Assembly (NCBI GenBank): GCA_020343715.1
Contig: CP070808.1
Span: 1,717,918 to 1,723,204 of the forward strand
From: Thermoplasmata archaeon
GTDB taxonomy: Archaea > Thermoplasmatota > DTKX01 > GCA-020343715
Direction: 5' to 3'
Length of the DNA stretch: 5,287 nt
The stretch's first letter is position 1. The number at the start of each line of letters is the position of its first letter. Below, piece by piece: positions 1-5,287 of this stretch. The notes under the pieces are model-generated. The model had not been told where the DNA came from. It saw only the letters and a program-made list of their open reading frames with translations, and searched no databases. Made by a program: the position numbers and the translations under genes.

Positions 1-3000
1 AGCTCCATCTCGACCAGGGCGTTGTACATGTCGAACACCCGGTTGCCGGCCCACGTCACCTGCGCCTCCTCGACGGGGATCAGGTTGTAGCTGAACGAGA
101 TGGGAGCCTCCTTGTATACGTCGTTGATGTAAAGGCGCACCATGTCGTCCTCGAACTCCACGTTGTCCACGATATCGTTCTCGGCCAGCTCTTCGAGCAG
201 GAAGTGGTCGAACTCCATGCCCACGGGGGCGGTCAGCTCGACCAGGGCCATCTGGATGGACCGGTCCTGGTTGTTCCTCACGGTGGCGGTCACGGTGTAG
301 ACCTGTCCGACGATGGGGTCCCAGGTGGGGTAGTCAAGCTCCAGCGTCAGGGGCAGGTCGAACACGGGTATCGAATCGTGGGGCACCCACTGCTCCAGGT
401 AGACCTGGAACATGATGAAGCCCTCGCCAGAGGCCCTGAGGCGCACCGGTGTCTCGGGGTCCTCCAGCAAGGGGCGCAAGTCGAACAGGTACGTGATGTC
501 CCGGTTGGTCTCGTCCATCGCCAGCGTCCAGACGACCTGGTCGCCCACCAGGACCTCCACGTCGATGTCCACGGGGGCCTGCTTGGTGGAGACCTCGTAG
601 ATGGTCTGGAAGGCCACCACGGTGTCCTGGGTGGAGAAGTAACCCCCCAGGGAGGACCTGTGGTCCAGCAGGTACTTGAGCCCGCCGTCCACGTCGCCGG
701 GGTACCGCCCCACCAGGTGCAGGGCCTGGGTGGCGTAACCGGTGGCCTCGATGTTGAAGCCCGGGTTGTAGCTCCACATGTCCATGAAGCCGACCTCGGG
801 ACCGAAGAAGTCGTTGGAGATCATGTTCGTGGTGGTGCCCCAGTAGACGGTGCCGTTGTCCTCCTGGGCCAGCTCGTGGAGCTGGTCGGCCATGTCCTCG
901 GCCAGCTGCGAGCGCTGCTCGCCGGCGTCGGCCAGCACCTTGAGGGTGAGGGCGAGGACGTAGGGGTCATCCCAGTTGTCCGCGTCCCTGATGTTGTCCT
1001 TGAGGTAGGCCACCGCGTCCTGGATTGCCTCGTGGGAGGTGGGTATGCCCGAGTAGATGAGGGAGTGGGCCACGTACGCAGTGGTCGCCACTTTCTTCTG
1101 CTGGAGCTTGGGATTGTTGAACTCGTAAAGGCCCCAGCTGGGGAACTCCCAGCTGCCGTCGCCCTTCTGCTGGCTCAGCAGCCAGGACTGCATGTCGTCG
1201 ATTATGTCCTGGTCGACGGTGAAGCCGGCCAGCTGGGCGTCCTTGAAGGTGATGACGCCCCAGGACGTCAGCCAGATGTGCACGTCCTGGTCGCTGGGGA
1301 ACCACACTATACCGCGGCCCTGGCCGTTGTTGGCCTCCTTCAGGTACTGCAGCTCGTGGATGATGCCCTGGTTGACGATCATCTCCAGCTCCAGAAGCCG
1401 GGCCTCGTCCAGCTCGCCCTCTCGGACGGTCCGGAAGGCCAGCACGTCGATGGAAAGGGTGGACATGGACTGCTCGCCGCAGCCCGACACGTAGTGGATG
1501 TACGACTCCGCGCCCTCGAGGACGGCGGCCTCGACGCCGCCCTGGAGCTTGACCCAGGCGTTCTCCGAGTTCTCGATGAGCTCGGGGACCAGGGTGAGGT
1601 TGTAGTCCACCACGTCGCCCGGAGAGAGCCGGCCCTGGTAGAGGTCCTCCAGCTTCTCGCCCACGGGCTTGACCCGCAGGGGTCGGATGACGGTGTCGAT
1701 GAAGGTGTCGCTCTCGCCGTGGACGGTGATCTCGTGGATGCCCACCTTGGTCAGCGTGATGGTGAACTCCACCGAGGAGACCTCGCCGGTGGTCATCGCC
1801 ACCGTCGCCTGGCGGTCGCCCACCACCTGGAACCATTCTGCGTTGTCCAGAGTGACCGTCACATCCGTTGGTTCGCCGTAGTTGTACACCTGGACCTTCA
1901 GGGGGAACGTGTCCTCTAGGTAGGCCTTGGCGGGCAGGTCGGGCTCCACGAAGAACTCCTGGAATACCGTGACGTTCTGGTGCCCCACGCCAACCCGGGC
2001 GTCCTTGGTGGAAGCGATCACGCCCACGTCCCATGAGGTGATGCTGTCGGGGGCCACCAGGTCCAGGGTGGCTCGTCCTTCTGCGTCGGTGGGCATGACG
2101 GGGATCCACGCCCACGTCTCGGGGAAGAACTGGCGGGTTATCGAGGTTTTGGGCAGCAGGTACCTGCCACCGTCCGAATCCCCTATACCAGTCGTCTTGG
2201 GGGCGTTGAAGTCGATCTCGTCATCGACCTGCCAAATTGGGGGAAGCTCGGGGCCGCCGTCGTCCTCCATGGCCATGTCGCCACCGCCCATGCGCTCCGC
2301 GCCGAAGCCCATGGGCTGGGCGAAGTTGCCGAAGTCATCGTCGGGCTCCTGCACCATGAGCATGCCTATGGCGCCGGCGGAGACCAGAACCAGCATGGCC
2401 ACCACGGCCAGGGCCCGGGCCTGCCGGGTCTTGGGACCGCGGATTGCCAGGAATATCAGGGCGGCGATGCCCAGGGCGGCCAGGACGGTCCAGTAGGCCA
2501 CTACGGCTTGGTCCTCCAGGGCAGCGGCGTTCTCGCCCTGCTCGGTACCCGTGGTCTCCACGGGGGCGGCCTCGATCTTGTCCCACTGGTTCACCGTCAC
2601 AGACGGCAGCGGGGTGTCGCCCACGAACAGGTAGCCCATGAACTGGTAGATGGGGTCGGAGTACTGGGGGAGCAGGCCCGCGAGGACCTCCTCGAACCCC
2701 GTGAACCGGGAGCCCAGCTCGAACACCGCGTTGTCCACGATGCTCACGCCCAGCACTGCGGCGACGCCGTCGCCGTCGCGGGTGACCCGGATGTCGATGG
2801 ACACGTCCTCCTGGGGGAGGTACGACTGGGCGCTGGGGGTGATGTCGATGTCCAGGTCGCCCTCCTTCTGGACGCCGATGATTGCCACGTCCCGGGCTAT
2901 GTTGAAGTTGCTCTCCACCTTGTACACCCTAACGGAGGTGAGGCGGCCGAAGTCCGAGGTCACTGGGAGGTCCAGCTTGGTCCTGGTGCCGTCCATGGAG

Positions 3001-4484
3001 AGGTGACCGGTTATGATGGTGAAGCCGTCGGCCACCACGTCGTAGTAGACCAGGTCGCTGGCGGCGGGGCCGTCGTAGAAGATGGACAGGCGGGCCACGT
3101 CGCCCACCTGGTACGTGGTCCTGTCGGGCACCACCTTGAGCCCGGTGGAGGACTCCATCTCCAGGTCCGTCTGGCTCTCGTACTCGTCCTTGGTGACCAC
3201 TATGTGCATGTACGAGTCGTCCTCGTCGTAGGTGAACTTGAGGGCGGCGATGCCCCGGTGATCGGTGGTGGCGGTCTTGGAGCCCGCCTTGTCGTCGTCG
3301 AACCAGAACTCCACATCGGCTCCCGCCACGGGGGCGCCGTTGGGGAACCTGGCTACGGCGTAGTAGGTGGACCTCTCGCCGTCCACGTTGGCGTCGGTGA
3401 GCACGGAGGTGACTATGGGTGAGGCGGCGTAGGTGATTATGTAGCTCTCGTGCTCGGAGTGGTCACCGGTGTCAATGACGGTGAAGTTGAACTCCACCAG
3501 GACGGTATCGACAACGTTGTATCCAATATGTTCGTTTATGGCGCTGTCCAGGACCCACGTCTCGACCTCGAACTCGAAGCCACCGTCGTCCAAGGTGGTC
3601 GAGGGTATGCCGTGGATGTAGGTCCAGTTGCTGCCGTCGTACAGGTTCACGGCCAGGCTGGCCTGGCCTACGACCCGCTGGCCGAAGAAGTACTTGGCGA
3701 GGATGAAGCCGTCGATGGTCTCGGAGGGAGTGTACCAGGGCTTCATGTCGCCCACGGTGATCTCGAAGCGGGGCAGGACGTACTCGTCCACCTTGACGGT
3801 GCGCACTGCCTCCTGGCCGTCGACGATGACCTTCAGCTCGTAGTCGCCCAGGGGGAGCTGGTCCGAGAGGACATAGTCGAAGGAGGTCACGCCGAACTCG
3901 TTGAGCTTGGAATCCTTCCTGAGGACCAGGTCGCCCTCGGGGGTCTTCACCTCGAAGACCGCCTTTGAGCCCTCGGCCACGTGGTCGCCCCTCAGTACCA
4001 GCACGCGCGAGTGTACGGTCTGACCGGGTTGGTAGATGGGCTTGTCGGTGGTCAGGAAGATGTGGGAGGTGGCCACCGGCTCGACGGGGTTTACCAGCAC
4101 GTGCTCGCCCGAGATGACCCGGAGCTCGGCCTCTCCCTCGAAGTAGGGGACCTCGAACATGGGGGCCGCGAAACCGGAGCCGTCGGTCCTTCCCCGGTGC
4201 TCCACCAGGGTGTCGTTCCCCTGGACGACCTCCACGGTGTACACCTGGTCGCCAACGGGATCGCCGTTCCCGTCAGTGGTCAGGAGCATGAGGGAGTTGG
4301 TCGCGTTGGGGGTAAGGGAGCTGGGCAGCTGGGAGGTGAGCGTCTGCTCGCCTGCCAGGTAGAGGGTGTCGGCATTGTAGACCGCGATGGCGGAGCCCAC
4401 CAGGAGCATCACCATGACCAGGGCCACCTTGCGGTTGCGGCCCTCAGCTAGCGGTCCGAGCCTAGAACTTGAACGCCTCGTCAC
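1..4484 (-). CDS. Membrane-anchored alpha-2-macroglobulin family protein with thioester (3' end outside window)
   Basis: Open frame of 1494 codons plus two bases, with no stop before the left edge. Domain order is that of A2M/complement proteins, with approximate boundaries. A basic N-terminus (R3, R4, R8, R16, R18, K19) precedes a hydrophobic anchor at 20-38. MG1 follows, then MG2 with TDKPIYQPGQ (146-155), MG3 opening with VDEYVLPRF (232-240), MG4 from about 355, MG5 from about 450, and MG6 around 546-600 (Y555, VDNAV at 583-587). A transmembrane hairpin lies at 661-711 and a linker at 713-783. The A2M core begins RQFFPETWAW (784-793) and contains PDSITSW (812-818). The thioester domain carries GCGEQ (C1002, Q1005), WLTSWG from W1071 and FSTQDT from F1283. 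A CUB-like stretch and an MG8/receptor-binding-like domain from about 1380 end the visible part. In this family the Cys-Gln thioester covalently captures proteases or surfaces after activation. At least seven N-X-S/T sequons fit a glycosylated cell-surface protein. Human A2M is about 1470 residues, so little is probably missing. The GTG start is favoured because an in-frame stop lies upstream at 4515-4517 and later starts (ATG 4415) lose the basic N-region. Family assignment is near certain; physiological role is inferred. Confidence 0.95.
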   Translation of the reverse strand, partial: MTRRSSSRLGPLAEGRNRKVALVMVMLLVGSAIAVYNADTLYLAGEQTLTSQLPSSLTPNATNSLMLLTTDGNGDPVGDQVYTVEVVQGNDTLVEHRGRTDGSGFAAPMFEVPYFEGEAELRVISGEHVLVNPVEPVATSHIFLTTDKPIYQPGQTVHSRVLVLRGDHVAEGSKAVFEVKTPEGDLVLRKDSKLNEFGVTSFDYVLSDQLPLGDYELKVIVDGQEAVRTVKVDEYVLPRFEITVGDMKPWYTPSETIDGFILAKYFFGQRVVGQASLAVNLYDGSNWTYIHGIPSTTLDDGGFEFEVETWVLDSAINEHIGYNVVDTVLVEFNFTVIDTGDHSEHESYIITYAASPIVTSVLTDANVDGERSTYYAVARFPNGAPVAGADVEFWFDDDKAGSKTATTDHRGIAALKFTYDEDDSYMHIVVTKDEYESQTDLEMESSTGLKVVPDRTTYQVGDVARLSIFYDGPAASDLVYYDVVADGFTIITGHLSMDGTRTKLDLPVTSDFGRLTSVRVYKVESNFNIARDVAIIGVQKEGDLDIDITPSAQSYLPQEDVSIDIRVTRDGDGVAAVLGVSIVDNAVFELGSRFTGFEEVLAGLLPQYSDPIYQFMGYLFVGDTPLPSVTVNQWDKIEAAPVETTGTEQGENAAALEDQAVVAYWTVLAALGIAALIFLAIRGPKTRQARALAVVAMLVLVSAGAIGMLMVQEPDDDFGNFAQPMGFGAERMGGGDMAMEDDGGPELPPIWQVDDEIDFNAPKTTGIGDSDGGRYLLPKTSITRQFFPETWAWIPVMPTDAEGRATLDLVAPDSITSWDVGVIASTKDARVGVGHQNVTVFQEFFVEPDLPAKAYLEDTFPLKVQVYNYGEPTDVTVTLDNAEWFQVVGDRQATVAMTTGEVSSVEFTITLTKVGIHEITVHGESDTFIDTVIRPLRVKPVGEKLEDLYQGRLSPGDVVDYNLTLVPELIENSENAWVKLQGGVEAAVLEGAESYIHYVSGCGEQSMSTLSIDVLAFRTVREGELDEARLLELEMIVNQGIIHELQYLKEANNGQGRGIVWFPSDQDVHIWLTSWGVITFKDAQLAGFTVDQDIIDDMQSWLLSQQKGDGSWEFPSWGLYEFNNPKLQQKKVATTAYVAHSLIYSGIPTSHEAIQDAVAYLKDNIRDADNWDDPYVLALTLKVLADAGEQRSQLAEDMADQLHELAQEDNGTVYWGTTTNMISNDFFGPEVGFMDMWSYNPGFNIEATGYATQALHLVGRYPGDVDGGLKYLLDHRSSLGGYFSTQDTVVAFQTIYEVSTKQAPVDIDVEVLVGDQVVWTLAMDETNRDITYLFDLRPLLEDPETPVRLRASGEGFIMFQVYLEQWVPHDSIPVFDLPLTLELDYPTWDPIVGQVYTVTATVRNNQDRSIQMALVELTAPVGMEFDHFLLEELAENDIVDNVEFEDDMVRLYINDVYKEAPISFSYNLIPVEEAQVTWAGNRVFDMYNALVEME
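1464..1490 (-). other. Thioester motif GCGEQ
   Basis: Encodes VSGCGEQSM, residues 999-1007. The family thioester forms between the Cys and Gln of C-G-E-Q, here C1002 and Q1005; the animal consensus GCGEQNM differs only by N to S. An intact motif implies a protein able to form a covalent bond to a target after activation. C1002 is the only cysteine in the visible protein. Confidence 0.93.
2136..2348 (-). other. Flexible Gly/Met/acidic linker after the hairpin (candidate bait segment)
   Basis: Encodes residues 713-783, between the second internal membrane helix and the RQFFPETW motif that opens the A2M core. It starts with an acidic run (EPDDD), continues through a glycine- and methionine-rich part (MGFGAERMGGGDMAM), then another acidic/proline part (EDDGGPELPP). 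The composition suggests little fixed structure and good access for proteases, which is what a bait region needs. Its order relative to the FPETW motif matches the bait region of animal A2M. Assignment as bait is inference from position and composition. Confidence 0.5.
2352..2504 (-). other. Transmembrane hairpin inside the macroglobulin, at the bait-region position
   Basis: This stretch encodes residues 661-711 of the A2M-family protein. Two hydrophobic segments (about 661-681 and 691-711) flank a short loop, RGPKTRQAR, with four basic residues (R682, K685, R687, R690). By the positive-inside rule the loop is cytoplasmic. The N-terminal anchor at 20-38 also has a basic cytoplasmic side, so the MG1-MG6 half and the A2M/thioester half would both lie outside the membrane. 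In animal A2M the equivalent interval, between the MG6 first half and the FPETW motif, is the protease-sensitive bait region. A helix pair there is unexpected from the soluble members of the family that I know. Confidence 0.85.
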
Positions 4485-4513
4485 ACTATCACCGCGTCTC
4501 TGACCGTCGGCTG

Positions 4514-4521
4514 CTTATAAA
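4514..4521 (-). promoter_or_regulatory. Archaeal TATA box of the macroglobulin gene
   Basis: Minus-strand sequence TTTATAAG, an A/T island in GC-rich surroundings. Initiation about 25 bases downstream would fall near 4490, giving a leader of only a few bases before the GTG at 4484, so the transcript is leaderless or nearly so. A GGTGAT matching the archaeal anti-Shine-Dalgarno complement lies at 4488-4493, only three bases before the GTG, and may be partly untranscribed. This spacing supports the GTG as the start. Confidence 0.65.
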
Positions 4522-4531
4522 TGGGTTGGGC

Positions 4532-4541
4532 CTACATGTAG
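4532..4541. promoter_or_regulatory. Perfect 10-bp palindrome, possible operator
   Basis: CTACATGTAG is self-complementary over all ten bases. It lies about ten bases upstream of the macroglobulin TATA box, where archaeal activators or the upstream part of a repressor footprint would sit. A dimeric regulator site is plausible; no regulator gene is visible. Confidence 0.35.
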
Positions 4542-4559
4542 ACATCCAGGCTATTTGCA

Positions 4560-4583
4560 GCCCCCTCCTCGAGGGTAGGGGGC
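4560..4583. repeat. Imperfect GC-rich inverted repeat between the divergent promoters
   Basis: Outer arms GCCCCCT (4560-4566) and AGGGGGC (4577-4583) are fully complementary and enclose the palindrome CCTCGAGG (4567-4574) plus a two-base GT offset. It lies upstream of both TATA boxes, so it could be a shared regulatory site or a structure at a transcript boundary. Function is unknown. Confidence 0.45.
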
Positions 4584-4587
4584 AAGC

Positions 4588-4593
4588 CTTAAA
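4588..4593 (+). promoter_or_regulatory. Probable TATA box of the acetyltransferase gene
   Basis: CTTAAA, the most A/T-rich hexamer between the GC-rich palindrome at 4560-4583 and the gene start. A typical 25-base spacing puts initiation near 4616, which coincides with the first base of the perfect hairpin at 4616-4638 and gives a leader of about 37 bases. The match to the archaeal consensus is weaker than that of the opposing TATA box. Confidence 0.45.
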
Positions 4594-4595
4594 CG

Positions 4596-4612
4596 GGTGA
4601 TAGTCGGTCACC
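4596..4612. repeat. Short inverted repeat just downstream of the acetyltransferase TATA box
   Basis: GGTGA (4596-4600) and TCACC (4608-4612) are complementary arms with a seven-base spacer. The left arm is part of GGTGATAGT, a 9-mer that recurs in the opposite orientation at 4485-4493 next to the macroglobulin start. Between TATA box and expected start site, this is where a repressor would block polymerase. Confidence 0.3.
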
Positions 4613-4615
4613 AGG

Positions 4616-4638
4616 CCGTCCCACCTTTGGTGGGACGG
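4616..4638 (+). repeat. Perfect 10-bp hairpin at the predicted transcript start of the acetyltransferase gene
   Basis: CCGTCCCACC and GGTGGGACGG are exact complements separated by TTT. The arms start where transcription from the CTTAAA box is expected and end six bases before the GAGG ribosome-binding signal. It could act as an operator, or as an RNA stem at the 5' end affecting stability or translation. It lacks the following T-tract expected of a terminator. Confidence 0.6.
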
Positions 4639-4643
4639 AGACC

Positions 4644-4647
4644 GAGG
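4644..4647 (+). promoter_or_regulatory. Ribosome-binding signal that decides the acetyltransferase start
   Basis: GAGG five bases before the ATG at 4653. The alternative in-frame ATG at 4677 has only a weaker purine stretch before it, so the upstream ATG is preferred. Confidence 0.55.
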
Positions 4648-4652
4648 ACACC

Positions 4653-5150
4653 ATGTCGCCCCTGGAGCGCTTCGAGATGTCGGAGATCACCTCCGAGGTG
4701 GACTGCCACCGTGAGGAGGTCCTGGACCTGGACGCCGTCTTCAGGGCCCACGCCGGCCTGCCCGAGGGGACCTCCCGCGGCGGATGGGCCTGCACCGTCT
4801 CCCTGTTCCAGCTGGAGGACGACTTCGTCCAGGGCCAGGAGGTGGAGGTGGAGATAGCCTTCGCCTCGTACAACATCGGGGACGACGACGTATGCGAGCT
4901 GGTCGACATGGAGGTGGCCACAGACTACAGGGAGCACGGTCTGGGCCGCAGGTTGGTCGAGGAGATGCTCGCCGATATAAGGCTGAAGGGGGGTGCCAGG
5001 GTCTACCTGTTCGCCTACGAGCCCGAGGAGGGTGACCGCCTGGACTTCTTCGGGCGCTTCGGCTTCAAGGCCATGGAGGTGCCCCCCGAGGGCCTTCCTT
5101 CCAAGACCCTGCCCAACCCGATGTGGCTGGAGCTGGACGGTGAGGTTTGA
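4653..5150 (+). CDS. GNAT-family N-acetyltransferase
   Basis: A 165-residue protein of typical single-domain GNAT length. The acetyl-CoA-binding motif A is visible: the strand LVDMEVAT (83-90) leads into YREHGLGRRL (92-101), which contains the family signature R-x-x-G-x-G (R93, G96, G98) and a helix to about residue 111. The following strand ARVYLFAYEP (115-124) and the DFFGRFGFKAMEV segment (131-143) match motif B, with Phe where many members have the Tyr that acts as general acid. The N-terminal half is acidic and divergent, so the acceptor substrate (small amine, antibiotic, protein N-terminus or lysine) cannot be named. It is presumably cytosolic, with no signal peptide or membrane segment. 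It is divergent from the macroglobulin gene across 168 bp and convergent with the next gene, so it is probably transcribed alone. Confidence 0.85.
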   Translation: MSPLERFEMSEITSEVDCHREEVLDLDAVFRAHAGLPEGTSRGGWACTVSLFQLEDDFVQGQEVEVEIAFASYNIGDDDVCELVDMEVATDYREHGLGRRLVEEMLADIRLKGGARVYLFAYEPEEGDRLDFFGRFGFKAMEVPPEGLPSKTLPNPMWLELDGEV

Positions 5151-5169
5151 AGCTGTCTGGGGAAGGGGC

Positions 5170-5287
5170 TCACTTGTCCTCTTCCACGATCTCCACGATC
5201 TCCTCGTGGACGTGCCGCACCCTACGCTTCAGCTCGGCCCGGGTGACCAGGATGTAGTACGTCAGGGGCATGAGGACCGCCAGCACC
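5170..5287 (-). CDS. C-terminal end of an unidentified membrane protein (5' end outside window)
   Basis: The last 38 codons of a minus-strand gene, ending in TGA at 5170-5172. The visible end is a hydrophobic stretch, VLAVLMPLTYYILVTR, followed by a strongly charged amphipathic tail (AELKRRVRHVHEEIVEIVEEDK). This reads as a final transmembrane helix with a basic then acidic cytoplasmic tail. Codon use, with C or G in nearly every third position, matches the neighbouring genes and supports real coding. The tail's EIV-EIV doubling comes from a tandem 9-base repeat at 5183-5200. Too little is visible to assign a family. The stop is 19 bp from the acetyltransferase stop, so the two transcripts probably overlap at their 3' ends. 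Confidence 0.6.
   Translation of the reverse strand, partial: VLAVLMPLTYYILVTRAELKRRVRHVHEEIVEIVEEDK

Noticed and set aside
204..1919. Long plus-strand open frame of 571 codons
   Set aside because: Its composition (rich in His, Val, Gly, Gln, Asp, Leu) is the typical antisense shadow of a high-GC gene. The minus strand here encodes recognisable A2M motifs including the thioester.
967..2115. Minus-strand open frame of 382 codons in another phase
   Set aside because: Its protein is Arg/Gly/Pro/His-rich without recognisable motifs, and it overlaps the macroglobulin frame entirely.
2508..3968. Plus-strand open frames of about 170-300 codons
   Set aside because: Antisense shadows of the macroglobulin gene, with the same Val/His/Gly/Asp-rich composition.
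4407..4415. Internal ATG codons as alternative starts of the macroglobulin
   Set aside because: They would remove the basic N-region before the membrane anchor, and the TATA-to-start spacing fits the GTG at 4484 better.
4616..4638. Hairpin as an intrinsic terminator
   Set aside because: No T-tract follows, and no gene on the plus strand ends upstream of it.
4608..4937. Minus-strand open frame opposite the acetyltransferase
   Set aside because: Overlaps both the predicted promoter leader and the GNAT motif-coding part; no motif of its own.
5183..5210. Tandem 9-base repeat TCCACGATC and a 7-bp inverted repeat TCCACGA/TCGTGGA
   Set aside because: They lie within the coding tail of the partial membrane protein and are explained by the EIV-EIV and V-H-E codons. 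Without a T-tract there is no support for a terminator.

Overview
The window looks like high-GC archaeal chromosome. Both intergenic promoters carry archaeal-type TATA boxes at plausible spacing. GGTGA or GAGG ribosome-binding signals sit just before the starts, and codon use is strongly G/C-ending. The large protein shows an envelope architecture (membrane anchor plus extracellular modules) with no peptidoglycan-related neighbour in view. A Thermoplasmatota or methanogen-type euryarchaeon is my best guess, but no rRNA or lineage marker is present, so the phylum is an inference.

Layout: about 85% of the window (1-4484, minus strand) is a single open reading frame of at least 1494 codons. It starts at a GTG at 4484 and runs off the left edge still open. 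Its translation is an alpha-2-macroglobulin (A2M) / complement C3-like protein with a near-complete set of family domains: macroglobulin (MG) domains, a bait-region position, the A2M core, a thioester domain with the intact motif GCGEQ, and a receptor-binding-like MG8 domain. Most open frames on the opposite strand here are codon-bias shadows. A 168-bp divergent promoter region (4485-4652) holds a TATA box for each direction and several perfect palindromes. To its right, on the plus strand, is a GNAT-family acetyltransferase gene (4653-5150). It converges, with a 19-bp gap, on the C-terminal end of a minus-strand membrane protein that enters from the right edge (5170-5287).

The most interesting object is the macroglobulin. 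It carries an N-terminal anchor and, where animal A2M proteins have the protease-sensitive bait region, a two-helix transmembrane hairpin with a short basic loop, followed by a flexible Gly/Met/acidic linker. Both large halves would therefore lie outside the cell, tethered at three points. The only cysteine among the 1494 visible residues is the thioester cysteine. Together this suggests a membrane-tethered covalent protease trap or surface-defence protein in an archaeon. The functional reading is inference; the domain order and motifs are read directly from the translation.

The GNAT gene and the macroglobulin gene are divergent and may share regulation through the palindromic intergenic region. 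No functional link between the two proteins can be shown from the sequence.
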